Source: CBDCGJ01 sp965216645 (GTDB lineage: Bacteria; Pseudomonadota; Alphaproteobacteria; GCA-2731375). From it: a DNA stretch of 64,000 nt. The position numbers were made by a program, and so were the translations under genes. Below the pieces are notes generated by a model. The model was not told the DNA's origin. It did not search any database and saw only the letters and a program-made list of their open reading frames with translations. Numbering within the stretch: the first letter of the stretch is position 1; each line of letters begins with the position of its first letter. Of the stretch, positions 23,994-33,020 are shown one piece after another. The stretch spans positions 1-64,000 of the forward strand of contig CBDCGJ010000070.1 in NCBI GenBank assembly GCA_965216645.1, written 5' to 3'.

Positions 23994-26033
23994 CTAGTCG
24001 GTCTGCAACAAGGCTTCGAACAATGGTTTCGGCACCGCCTTCGAAAACAGGAAACCTTGAAACTGGTCGCAATTTCGTTCCATCAGGAATTTGAATTGCT
24101 CTTCCGTTTCGACCCCTTCGGCGACTGTTTTCAAGTTCAAGCTTTGGGCCAATCGTAGGATCGCCATGGTAATCGCCGCATCCTCCGGATGAGACGGAAT
24201 GCCGGCGATGAACGACTGATCCACCTTGAGAGCGTCGAAAGGAAATTCCTTCAAATAGCTCATGGACGAGAAGCCCGTGCCGAAGTCGTCGATCGCCAGC
24301 GACACGCCGAGCTTACGGATTTCCGCCAATTTACCGCGGACAAGTTCGGCACCGTACATCACCATTCCCTCGGTAATCTCGACCTCCAACTGCGTCGCCG
24401 GTAATCCGCTGTCCGCCAGGTTCTGCCCGATATACTCGACGATGTCCGGTCGGCGAAAGTCGACGGGAGAAAGATTTACCGAGAGAACCAGGTGGTCTTG
24501 GAACTTTCGGGACCATTCCGCCATATCCCGACAGGCGGTTTGCATGACCACGTCGGTAATCTTCGTGATCAGGCCCGTGCTTTCCGCGACAGGCACAAAT
24601 TCGGCGGGCGAAATATGGCCGTGCGCCGGATCGTTCAGACGGACCAGTGCCTCCGCACCGACAATCCGGCGGTCGTCGGCGCTATAGCGCGGTTGGTAGT
24701 GAACTTCCAAGCCGCCATTGTCGAGCGCCTGACGCAAAATGCCTTCCAGCTCATGCCGGCGGCGCACGGACGCCTGCATATCGCTGTCGAAGAGTTGGAA
24801 GCGACCGCGTCCCTCCTCCTTTGCGCGGTAAAGGGCAAGTTCCGCGTTTTGTAGCAACTGACTGGAATCGTTGACATCGTCAGGGAATATGGTCACACCC
24901 ACACTGGCCGTGGTGTGGAGCTGCGAATCATTGATTAAGTATGCTCGAGCCAAGCCGGAGATAATTCGGTTAGCGAAATTTCCGACACTATCCTGATGAT
25001 TGGCGTGACTTCGGATGATGGCGAATTCGTCGCCGCCGAGACGGGCCACCATGTCCGTCTCCCGCGTTGCTTCTTGCAGACGTTCGGCGACCTGAAGCAG
25101 CAGCGAATCTCCCGCGTCATGTCCCAACGTGTCGTTTAGATCCTTGAAGTTATCGATATCGATTACATAGACCGCGACTTGGTCGCCGGAGCGCCGGGCA
25201 TGCTCGATGGTTTCCTTCAAACGATCGGAGAACAGCCGCCGGTTGGGGAGCGCGGTGAGCGGGTCGAGATGGCCCAATTGCTCCAACGCCATGCCCTGGG
25301 CTTGGCGTTTTTCCAAAGCGGTGTTGATTGCGGCCGCCAATTGACTGAGTTCGTCGTCGCCTTCGATATCGATATTACCGGTCTGATCCGAATCCGCGAG
25401 CGCTCTGGTTTGACTGAGGATATCGGAAATCGGATACAACACACCGCGCAGCAGCACGATGGCCGCCATAGCGCCGATGATTCCGGATACGCCAGCCATT
25501 AAACTTAACGCGTAACGCGGTTGCGCCGCGAGATTTTGCAAGTCGAGCAGGCGCAGGATATTGCCGCTTTGAGTGCGCCGCAGGACGTCCGTCTTGAACC
25601 AGGCATTCAAGGCGCGATATTGCTCTTGAAACGCCGACAGGGTCTTGTTTCGGTGGGAGGTCGGCGCGGCGATCGCGACACGGGCGAGCCGATCCAGCCG
25701 ATGCATCCGCTGGACGACGTCCCGTGCTTGAAGGGCGGTTTTCCATCCCGCGAGTTTTTTTGCCGTTTGATCGAATTCGCCGACGAGTTCGGCCAACCTG
25801 TCAGGCGCCGGGGCCCGCGCCTTGACGGTACCGGCAACCAACGCCTCATACTCGCTCAACAAGGCCTGCAATCTCAGTGCAGCGCGTTCTCTCGGCGCAT
25901 CCAGCGTGGTGTAGCGCATAATACCGTCTTCGAGCCGCTTGACGACGAATAGCGTCGCGATACTCGTCACAAACATCAGAAAGACCAGAACACCGATCGT
26001 CAAGGCGATCCGGCCGCCGATATTCATCCTCAT
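23994..26033 (-). CDS. Membrane GGDEF-EAL cyclic-di-GMP protein
   Basis: The 679-residue protein starts MRMNIGGRIALTIG. It has an N-terminal helix (about 8-32), a periplasmic helical domain of about 145 residues, a second helix (about 177-197), a HAMP-like linker, a GGDEF domain with an intact GGDEF motif (333-337) and an EAL domain with intact EALVRL (461 onward). The EAL catalytic partners are also visible (ITEGMVMYG; LAIDDFGTGFSS; LKVDQSFI). Both domains therefore look active, for making and breaking c-di-GMP under control of an external signal. No RxxD site is obvious near the GGDEF. Confidence 0.93.
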   Translation of the reverse strand: MRMNIGGRIALTIGVLVFLMFVTSIATLFVVKRLEDGIMRYTTLDAPRERAALRLQALLSEYEALVAGTVKARAPAPDRLAELVGEFDQTAKKLAGWKTALQARDVVQRMHRLDRLARVAIAAPTSHRNKTLSAFQEQYRALNAWFKTDVLRRTQSGNILRLLDLQNLAAQPRYALSLMAGVSGIIGAMAAIVLLRGVLYPISDILSQTRALADSDQTGNIDIEGDDELSQLAAAINTALEKRQAQGMALEQLGHLDPLTALPNRRLFSDRLKETIEHARRSGDQVAVYVIDIDNFKDLNDTLGHDAGDSLLLQVAERLQEATRETDMVARLGGDEFAIIRSHANHQDSVGNFANRIISGLARAYLINDSQLHTTASVGVTIFPDDVNDSSQLLQNAELALYRAKEEGRGRFQLFDSDMQASVRRRHELEGILRQALDNGGLEVHYQPRYSADDRRIVGAEALVRLNDPAHGHISPAEFVPVAESTGLITKITDVVMQTACRDMAEWSRKFQDHLVLSVNLSPVDFRRPDIVEYIGQNLADSGLPATQLEVEITEGMVMYGAELVRGKLAEIRKLGVSLAIDDFGTGFSSMSYLKEFPFDALKVDQSFIAGIPSHPEDAAITMAILRLAQSLNLKTVAEGVETEEQFKFLMERNCDQFQGFLFSKAVPKPLFEALLQTD

Positions 26034-26220
26034 ACTGACAACCCAAATCCTACGCAAACAGACGCCGGCCAAGCCGGCAAATTAGCGAATCAAGATATAC
26101 AATCCAATACTTGGTGGGAATTGTCCAATAACTATGTTTTTGGCAAAATTATTGTATTTCCCGTACTATTCCGACAAACGCGCCTACTGATGATTTGGCG
26201 GACTTGGAGATGGAAATGAA

Positions 26221-26591
26221 ATGACGCACGCCAATTGGTATTTCGATTTCATATCGCCCTTCGCCTATTTGCAGCTGCATCGTTTTGACAGATTGCCCGA
26301 CGATATAACCGTGACCATAAAACCCGTCCTATTCGCGGGTTTGTTGGAGCATTGGGGTCAACTGGGGCCGGCGGAAATCGAGCCGAAACGCCGTTTTGTC
26401 TACCGTTTCTTCAAATGGCGGGCGTCCCGGCGCGGGTTGCCTTTCCGCATGCCGCCGAGCCATCCTTTCAATCCCTGGCCGGCCCTGCGCTGGACATACT
26501 GCTGGATTTCACCGCTAATCCGAACTTGTTCGAGGATACGGAAATGCAACGCCTGTCGACCATGCCAAAGGGCCGTCAACAGCGGAAGTGA
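26221..26591 (+). pseudogene. Internally deleted DsbA-like / HCCA isomerase-type gene
   Basis: The first frame (from 26221) reads NWYFDFISPFAYLQLHRFDRLP and RGLPFRMPPSHPFNPWPALR, the N-terminal half of 2-hydroxychromene-2-carboxylate isomerase-like thioredoxin-fold proteins. From about 26490 coding similarity moves to another frame: ALDILLDFTANPNLFEDTEM, ending at 26591 with a typical basic tail. Some 80-90 central residues of the usual ~200 are missing. The junction looks like a deletion that also shifted the frame. The product cannot be a whole enzyme. The GGACTTGGAG sequence upstream may still give transcription. Confidence 0.65.
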
Positions 26592-26638
26592 CGGCACTGA
26601 ACTACGCATAGACGAAAATTCATATGGAGGAATACGAG

Positions 26639-27583
26639 ATGCGATTTGGCTTTTATTTGCCGACCCGGGGGCCAACGGCAACACGCGAAGATCTGGCCAA
26701 AATCGTCGGGCGGGCGGAAGCGCTGGGCTTCGATTCCGTGATGATCGCCGATCACATCGTCTTCCCGACGGAGATCGAGTCGAAATATCCCTACACGGTG
26801 ACCGGCGCCTTTCCCGGCCATGGCGACGCGCTGGAGCAGCTGGCGCTGATGGCCTTCATCGCGGGCAAGACGGAACGGCTGCGCCTCGTCAGCAGCATCA
26901 TGGTGATCCCCTACCGTAATCCGATCCTGACCGCCAAGGCGCTCGCCACCATCGACGTGCTGTCCGGCGGCCGGGTGACGGTCGGGGTCGGGGTCGGTTG
27001 GATGCGCGAGGAATTCGAAGCCCTCGATTCCCCCCCATTCGAAGCGCGCGGCGCCTCGACCGACGAATATCTCCGCATCTTCAAAAAACTTTGGACGGAC
27101 GAGGTCGTCGAACATGACGGCGAGCATTATAGTTTCAAAGCTTTACGCTGTGATCCGAAACCGATACAGAAACCGCACCCGCCGATCTGGATCGGCGGAC
27201 ACAGCCGCCCGGCGCTGCGCCGCACGGCTCGTCTCGGCGACGGCTGGCATCCGGTTGGCGCCAATGCGGCCGTGCCGTTGAAGCCCGACGAGCTGTCGCC
27301 GATGCTGAGCGAGTTGAAGCAATTGACGGAGGCTGAAGGACGGGACTTCGAAGCCCTGACCATCTCCTTCAAGGCGCCGATCTACGATCCGGGGGCGTCG
27401 TTGCCGGATGGCGAACGCCGCCCCTTCACGGGTCCGGCCGCTCAGGTATTGGAGGATGTCGAGACCTATCGCGGGCTCGGCATTTCCGAACTGATCTTCG
27501 ATTTCCGCAGCGACAGCGTCGAGGAAAGCCTGGCGCGTATGGACGAGTTCGCGGCGACAATCTTGCAGCCGTTGAGAGGATAA
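26639..27583 (+). CDS. Luciferase-like (LLM class) F420/FMN oxidoreductase
   Basis: The 314-residue protein starts MRFGFYLPTRGPTATREDL at the ATG at 26639, which has GGAGG 8 nt upstream; an upstream ATG at 26624 overlaps that site and is less likely. Motifs are LGFDSVMIADHIVFP, LVSSIMVIPYRNPILTAK, GGRVTVGVGVGWMREEF and PPIWIGGHSRPALRRTARLGDGWHP. It belongs to the TIGR03619-like LLM group, often F420-dependent. Six bases separate its stop from the GTG of the TPR-carrier-thioesterase gene, so the two are translationally coupled, which suggests it may act on a carrier-linked substrate. Confidence 0.85.
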   Translation: MRFGFYLPTRGPTATREDLAKIVGRAEALGFDSVMIADHIVFPTEIESKYPYTVTGAFPGHGDALEQLALMAFIAGKTERLRLVSSIMVIPYRNPILTAKALATIDVLSGGRVTVGVGVGWMREEFEALDSPPFEARGASTDEYLRIFKKLWTDEVVEHDGEHYSFKALRCDPKPIQKPHPPIWIGGHSRPALRRTARLGDGWHPVGANAAVPLKPDELSPMLSELKQLTEAEGRDFEALTISFKAPIYDPGASLPDGERRPFTGPAAQVLEDVETYRGLGISELIFDFRSDSVEESLARMDEFAATILQPLRG

Positions 27584-27589
27584 ACCCCG

Positions 27590-29011
27590 GTGGTTGCGAA
27601 CCGGGTCCAGATTGTCCGCGGCTATCTGAAATCCGGTGACGAACTGATTGCCGCCGGCGACTATGAGGGCGCGCAGGCTGCATTCGAGCGCGGCCTCGCC
27701 CAGTTTCCGGAAGCGCCGCGCCTGCATCTGCGACTCGGCCAACTGCATCTGCGGCACAACCGCTATGCCGACGCGGACCGCCATTTCCGCCGCGTCATCG
27801 AGACCGCGCCGCATACACCTTTCGGCTATCTCGGACGCGGCCGCGCCTTGGCCGGCCTCGGCGACCGGTCCGGCGCCGAAACCGTATTGACGGAAGGGCG
27901 GCGCCGCTTCCCGAAAGCCGCCAATTTCGACAAGTTGCTGGGGGATCTGCACGCCGCCAATGGTGAGTTCGATACGGCGATCGACTATTACGCCAGCGCC
28001 TTGGACAAAAACCCGGAGGATTTTTTCGGCTACCATGTCTTGAGTTCCTACTTAACGCGGTTGGGCCGCCGAAAGGAGGCGGACGCCGTTATTCATGCCA
28101 GAAACCGACAGGTCGAACTCTTCGTACTCCGGAACTGGCGTGAGATATTGGAGTTCCCGGAGGCTGCGGCGGACGACGATTTCTTTCAGCTCGGCGGCGA
28201 CTCGCTGAAAGCGGAGCAACTGCTGATGGAGATCGAAGCCCGCATCGGCGTCCATCTGCCGTTGGATGTCTTGCTGGACGCGCCGACGCCGCGACGCTTG
28301 GCCGCCAAGATCGATCCCATGGCGAAGCATGTGTTGCAGGATAGCGTGACCTTCAAGGATACGGGAAAACGCCCGGCTCTCATGCTTCTGCACAATCTGT
28401 CCGGCACGCTTATGCAGTACCGCGCGCTTTGCCAGTATCTGCATCCGAACCAGCCGGCGTTTGGATTACCGCTCCCCGGCTTCGCGCTCGAGAATGACGG
28501 CGACGACGGAAACGACCTCAGCATCGGCGCGCTGTCCGAGGCGCATCTCCGGATAATGACACGGATCGCGCCGCCGCCCTATGTCTTGTGCGGCCATTCT
28601 TATGCCGGTGTGATCGCCTTCGAACTGGCTTGTTGCTGCGCCGACGCGGGCATCTCCACAAAACTGGTTCTGTTGGACAGCTGGCCGCCCATTTCGGCGA
28701 CGGCCTGGCAAGAGGAGGAGGACGACGACGATTATTTGCGGAAAGTGAAACGGAAACTTACGCCCGCCGCAAAACGCTACCGCCCGCGAGAATTCGCCGG
28801 GGACACCCTGCTGATCACCGCCGACGAGCAGCCGGCAGCGCAACGCCGCGACACGATCGAGGGTTGGCGTCCATTACTGGCGGGACATCTGTCCGTGGAA
28901 ACCGTGGCCGGCAATCACACATCGCTCCTGTCCAGGCGGCACGCCAAGCACTGCGCCGAGGCGCTGGAACGCTATTTGTCCCGTTGGTCGGCCCCGCCGC
29001 CCGACACCTGA
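27590..29011 (+). CDS. TPR - phosphopantetheine carrier - thioesterase fusion protein
   Basis: The 473-residue protein begins at a GTG with GAGAGGA upstream. Residues about 10-165 hold at least four tetratricopeptide repeats (AAGDYEGAQAAFERGL; HNRYADADRHFRRVI; NGEFDTAIDYYASAL). Residues about 175-245 are a carrier domain with the phosphopantetheine site DDFFQLGGDSLKA (Ser205). Residues about 258-470 are a type I thioesterase: Ser337 in GHSYAG, Asp363 in LLDSW and His443 in GNHTSLL complete the triad. There is no adenylation or condensation domain. This joins a TPR scaffold to the release end of an NRPS-like system. Its gene overlaps the 3' end of the convergent adenylation gene by 40 bp. The module architecture is unusual. 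Confidence 0.88.
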   Translation: MVANRVQIVRGYLKSGDELIAAGDYEGAQAAFERGLAQFPEAPRLHLRLGQLHLRHNRYADADRHFRRVIETAPHTPFGYLGRGRALAGLGDRSGAETVLTEGRRRFPKAANFDKLLGDLHAANGEFDTAIDYYASALDKNPEDFFGYHVLSSYLTRLGRRKEADAVIHARNRQVELFVLRNWREILEFPEAAADDDFFQLGGDSLKAEQLLMEIEARIGVHLPLDVLLDAPTPRRLAAKIDPMAKHVLQDSVTFKDTGKRPALMLLHNLSGTLMQYRALCQYLHPNQPAFGLPLPGFALENDGDDGNDLSIGALSEAHLRIMTRIAPPPYVLCGHSYAGVIAFELACCCADAGISTKLVLLDSWPPISATAWQEEEDDDDYLRKVKRKLTPAAKRYRPREFAGDTLLITADEQPAAQRRDTIEGWRPLLAGHLSVETVAGNHTSLLSRRHAKHCAEALERYLSRWSAPPPDT

Positions 29012-30441
29012 TCGCGTAGGCGTTGGCGCTGGATCTTGCCGGCGATCCCGCGCGGGACGGTTGGTATCCGGACAATCGAGGTGGGAACCTTGTAAGCGCT
29101 CAACCTGGTCCGGCAAAACCGTAGGATATCGATGTCCGCCAGGTCGGTCCCGGCCACCACGCAGGCGACCACTCGCTCCCCAAGTTTCGGATCCGGCAGG
29201 CCAAGCACGGCAACGTCGGCGATGTCCGGATGCCCGCGCAGCACCGCCTCGACTTCTTCCGGATTGACGTTGTTGCCGCCGGTAATGATCAGATCGCTGG
29301 CCCGGCCGCGGAGATGCAGATAACCCTCGTCGTCAAGCCGCGCCAGCTCCCCGGAATAGTACCAGCCGTCCCGGAAAAACTCGTGTCCCGTCGTGCCGGG
29401 ATCGGTAAACGCCGTGGCCATGCCGTCCATCCGGCAACGCAATCGGCCCGTGGCACCCGCCGGCAAGGGGCGATCTTCCTCGTCGACGATTTGAACCTCG
29501 ATACCGCCCGCCGGTCGGCCGACCGTATCCGCGCGATCGGCAATGTCGGCCGGTTGTAAGCAGGCGATAGTGCCGAAGCCGGAGGCGCCATATTCGTCAT
29601 AGAGATTGGCGTTGACCCGTTCGGCCAAAGCCCGCTTTTCCCGCCCCTGTAACGCCGAGCCGGTCAGCCATAGATATCGCAAGTCCGGCAGCAACGGCGC
29701 ACCCTCGCCAGCAATGTCGAGCAAGCTCCGCGCCTGAGTGGGGACAACGAAAATAGCGGTCGCCCGATGGCGCTCGATGGCCGCAACCAATTCCCGGCTG
29801 CGGTGAAGCGGCGGAAACAACACCACGGTATTGCCACTCAAAAGATGAAACAGGCAACAATTCCGCGTCGCCGTAAAAGCCATATGACCGGCGGACAAAT
29901 AGCGTTCGCCGTCGCCCCAACCCAAGGCCCGACGGGTAACGGCGTAGCGCGAGAGATATTGGCGATGGCTCAGCATCAGACCTTTTGGCCGACCGGTGGT
30001 ACCGGAGGTTACATTGATGACGAAAGGAACATCGTCGTCGAACTCGCTCGGCGCCGCCGCAGATTGGTCACGCAATATCCCTTCGTCGAAATCGATCCGG
30101 CGAACGCGGAACTGCCGGTCCGGCAAGTCGCAAAGCACGGCGGAAATCGCGAACTCATCGATCTGCGCGTCGATTTCCGCCGGTTGCGCGCGCCAGTCGA
30201 AGGCGATCAACGTAGCGCCCCGGCTGGCCAGCCCGACGATTGCAGCTAGATGTATAAAGTCGTCCTTCAAGCAAATGCCGACCCGGTCGCCACGCTCAAT
30301 TCCGTTGGAAGCCAAACAGCCGGTCGCGCGTCCAGCCAAGATCGACAGGTCCGCGAAATTCAGGCTCCGCTCCCGATCGCATAAGGCGGGATGGTCCGGG
30401 CGGGATGCTGCCCAATCCAGAATCTCCGTTGCGACAGACAT
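28972..30441 (-). CDS. Stand-alone adenylate-forming enzyme (acyl-CoA/amino acid ligase superfamily)
   Basis: The 489-residue enzyme has the ANL core motifs: VTSGTTGRPKG (A3, about 144-154), LYDEYGASGFG (A5), DGWYYSGELARLD (A7), RASDLIITGGNNVNPEE (A8) and the catalytic Lys in GIAGKIQRQRL (A10). It activates a carboxylate as an adenylate and passes it to CoA or to a carrier thiol. It has no carrier of its own. A TPR-carrier-thioesterase is encoded convergently with overlapping 3' ends, so transfer to that carrier is a real possibility; a CoA ligase role in the oxidation pathway upstream is the other. It is last in an operon with the two genes at 30465 and 31977. Confidence 0.88.
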   Translation of the reverse strand: MSVATEILDWAASRPDHPALCDRERSLNFADLSILAGRATGCLASNGIERGDRVGICLKDDFIHLAAIVGLASRGATLIAFDWRAQPAEIDAQIDEFAISAVLCDLPDRQFRVRRIDFDEGILRDQSAAAPSEFDDDVPFVINVTSGTTGRPKGLMLSHRQYLSRYAVTRRALGWGDGERYLSAGHMAFTATRNCCLFHLLSGNTVVLFPPLHRSRELVAAIERHRATAIFVVPTQARSLLDIAGEGAPLLPDLRYLWLTGSALQGREKRALAERVNANLYDEYGASGFGTIACLQPADIADRADTVGRPAGGIEVQIVDEEDRPLPAGATGRLRCRMDGMATAFTDPGTTGHEFFRDGWYYSGELARLDDEGYLHLRGRASDLIITGGNNVNPEEVEAVLRGHPDIADVAVLGLPDPKLGERVVACVVAGTDLADIDILRFCRTRLSAYKVPTSIVRIPTVPRGIAGKIQRQRLRDQVSGGGADQRDK

Positions 30442-30464
30442 CGATTGCGGTCCGTTTCCTCGAA

Positions 30465-31964
30465 CTATCCGTAAACCAGCGTACCGTCTTCCAAATCCGC
30501 GACCGGCAGGGTGTCTTTCTCCGTGTCATAATCCTGGCTGAAGACCCATGGCTCCCGATCGCCCTGTTTCGGCAAGATGTGAATTTTGCGCATGATATAG
30601 CCGGCGTTGAAATTCTCTTCTTCCACAAACGGCTTGGCCGGCATGTCCCGGTCTTCGGGGCGCAGCTCCGGGGTCACGATTTGAACCCCCTTCTCGTCCA
30701 TATGGTTGAGCAGGCGGCAGACGAATCCGGACACCAGATCGGCCCGCATGGTCCAACTGGTGCGCAGATAGCCAAAGACATGGGCCAAATTCGGCACGCC
30801 CGAAAACATGATGCCGCGGTGGGCCCAGCGCTCGTGAAGCCGCAAGGGCTTGCCATCGATGACGATATCGACATCGCCCAAGACGGACATGTTGAAGCCG
30901 GTGGCGGTAATGATGATGTCGGCCGGCAAATCACGACCCGACTGCAGTTTGATACCGGTTTCGGTAAAGGTCTCGATCTGGTCGGTCACCACCGAGGCCT
31001 CGCCGGCCCGTATGCTCTTGAACAGGTCGCCGTCCGGCACCACAGCCAGTCGTTGGCGCCAGGGCCGATAGGTCGGCGTGAAATGCGGATCGATTTCCGC
31101 CGCGTCGCCCAGATGGGCACGCGCGCCGGCGATCAGATCGGCTTTCAAGGACTCGGGTTCCTCGAAGGAGCGGCGGGCGATCTCCTTCTGATCGTAGAGG
31201 ATCTTGCGCCGCGTGATGTCATGGATGATGGCCTTGTCGACCCCCATCTCGCGCAGCATGTCCGCCGTCTCGTTGCGGTTGGGTGCGGCGTAGAAATAGG
31301 TGGGGGAACGTTGCAACATCGTGATGTGGGCGCAGTCGGCCGCCATCGCCGGAATGATCGTTGCCGCCGTCGCGCCGGAGCCGATGACGACCACCTTCTT
31401 GTCCCGATAATCCAGATCCGCCGGCCAGTTCTGCGGATGAACGATGGGTCCGGCGAAGCGCTCCGCGCCCGGGAAGTCGGGCGTGTAACCTTCGCTATGG
31501 CGGTAATAGCCTTGGCACATCCACAGGAAATTCGCCGTCATCTCGCACGACCCGCCTTCCGCCAGGTCGACGGTCAAGCGCCAGCGCGCCTCATCGCTCG
31601 ACCAATCGGCCGCACGAACCTGATGGCGATAGCGGATGTGACGGCGGATGTCCTGCTCGTCCAAGGCTTCGTCAAGATATTTCAGGATCTCCTCGGCGAT
31701 CGCGATCGGCGGCCCGGACCAAGGCTTCCAGCTGAACCCGAAGGTAAACAGGTCGCTGTCGGAACGGATGCCGGGATATTTGTGGGTCCACCAGGTCCCG
31801 CCGAACGTTTCCTGCGTCTCCAACAACGCGAATGTCTTGTCCGGACAGCGCTGCCTCAGATGATAGGCGGCGTCGATGCCGGAGATTCCGGCGCCGACGA
31901 TCAGAACGTCGAAATGTTCGGCCTCGTCTTCCGTTTCCCGGACGGCGTCAGGCGCGGCATTCAT
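30465..31964 (-). CDS. Baeyer-Villiger-type flavin monooxygenase
   Basis: The 499-residue protein has an N-terminal FAD fold (VLIVGAGISGIDAAYHL, about 21-37), a second NADPH fold (VVIGSGATAATI, near 191) and between them the Baeyer-Villiger fingerprint FAGPIVHPQNWP (FxGxxxHxxxW[P/D], about 170-181). Type I Baeyer-Villiger enzymes insert one oxygen next to a ketone to give an ester or lactone. It stands 12 bp after an HSL-family hydrolase and 23 bp before an adenylate-forming enzyme. The classic pairing is ketone to ester to acid plus alcohol, with the acid then activated. Related FMO-type enzymes that oxidise N or S remain possible. Confidence 0.88.
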   Translation of the reverse strand: MNAAPDAVRETEDEAEHFDVLIVGAGISGIDAAYHLRQRCPDKTFALLETQETFGGTWWTHKYPGIRSDSDLFTFGFSWKPWSGPPIAIAEEILKYLDEALDEQDIRRHIRYRHQVRAADWSSDEARWRLTVDLAEGGSCEMTANFLWMCQGYYRHSEGYTPDFPGAERFAGPIVHPQNWPADLDYRDKKVVVIGSGATAATIIPAMAADCAHITMLQRSPTYFYAAPNRNETADMLREMGVDKAIIHDITRRKILYDQKEIARRSFEEPESLKADLIAGARAHLGDAAEIDPHFTPTYRPWRQRLAVVPDGDLFKSIRAGEASVVTDQIETFTETGIKLQSGRDLPADIIITATGFNMSVLGDVDIVIDGKPLRLHERWAHRGIMFSGVPNLAHVFGYLRTSWTMRADLVSGFVCRLLNHMDEKGVQIVTPELRPEDRDMPAKPFVEEENFNAGYIMRKIHILPKQGDREPWVFSQDYDTEKDTLPVADLEDGTLVYG

Positions 31965-31976
31965 CGATGATCTCCC

Positions 31977-32924
31977 TCACGTCCCGGCGGCGGCGCGCAG
32001 GACCGCGGCCGCCTTGTCGTGGGCGGCGACGCTGCGTTCGCAACAGCGGGTATAATGCATGAAGCCATGCAGGACGCCGTCGATCGTTACGCTTTCAGCG
32101 GGCACGCCGGCGGCATCGAGCTTTTCCTTCATGGCCGGGCTGTTGTCATGTAACGGGTCCATTTCGGCCGCCAATAACAAGACCGGCGGCAGGCCGCTTA
32201 GATCGGCGCTTAGGGCCGCGATACGCGGGTCTTGCCAATCCTCCGCCCGGCCGAGATAGGATCCCCGGAAAAACTTGCGCAAGTCCGGCCCCAGGCCGAA
32301 TTCACCGCCGCCATAGAGCCGCATGGAGTCGCAGTCGTCGCCCAAGCCGTAATTGCCGTAGATCAGGATCAATTGTTTCAGGAAGCCGGGCCGGCGTTGC
32401 CGGCAATCCATCGCCACACCGAGCATGATCGACGCGCCGGCGCTGTCGCCGCCGACCGCGACCATGCCTAGATCGAGATCCTGTTCCGCCGCCGCGCCGG
32501 CTTCGAGCCAATCGATCACCGCCTGCACGTCGTCCAACGGCGTGGGGAACTTATGTTCCGGCGCCAAATGATAGTCTATGGCCAGCACCGCCCAGCCGGA
32601 ACGGCTGGCGAGTTGCCGGCAGACATTATCGTGGCTGTCCAGGTTCCCGTAGACGAAGCCACCGCCATGGCAATAGAGAAGCAACGGCAGGGTGCCGGTC
32701 GCTTCCGGCCGGTAAAGCCGAACGCCGATCGGGCCGGCCGGTGCGGCGACCTGAAAGTTGCCGACCGACGCCATCGCCGGCACGTCCTCGTTCCAATATT
32801 TCCGGCCGCGCAGATAATGTTCCCGCATTTCGCCGATCGTCTCCACCGACGGCACCGGTCCGGGACCGTTCTCGGCATTCTTCTCGGCGGCCATCTTCAT
32901 GCCCGGACACATGCTGGCGGTCAT
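31977..32924 (-). CDS. Alpha/beta hydrolase, HSL family esterase
   Basis: The 315-residue protein has the hormone-sensitive-lipase signature: oxyanion HGGGFVYGN (about 86-94), nucleophile Ser161 in GGDSAGAS, Asp in LLAAEMDPLHD and His in GVLHGFMHY. These esterases hydrolyse short to medium acyl esters. AGGGAG lies before the ATG at 32924. The gene is first in a three-gene operon with a Baeyer-Villiger-type monooxygenase and an adenylate-forming enzyme, which suggests that it hydrolyses the ester the monooxygenase makes. A putative promoter would lie in the 96-bp divergent gap to the MetAP. Confidence 0.88.
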   Translation of the reverse strand: MTASMCPGMKMAAEKNAENGPGPVPSVETIGEMREHYLRGRKYWNEDVPAMASVGNFQVAAPAGPIGVRLYRPEATGTLPLLLYCHGGGFVYGNLDSHDNVCRQLASRSGWAVLAIDYHLAPEHKFPTPLDDVQAVIDWLEAGAAAEQDLDLGMVAVGGDSAGASIMLGVAMDCRQRRPGFLKQLILIYGNYGLGDDCDSMRLYGGGEFGLGPDLRKFFRGSYLGRAEDWQDPRIAALSADLSGLPPVLLLAAEMDPLHDNSPAMKEKLDAAGVPAESVTIDGVLHGFMHYTRCCERSVAAHDKAAAVLRAAAGT

Positions 32925-33020
32925 CTTTTTCTCCCTTTGAATTGTTGAATTGGAACATTGGACTTCGATGGAATACCTGTCACATTACACCCAACGACGT
33001 ATCGGACAAAGGCAACGCGG

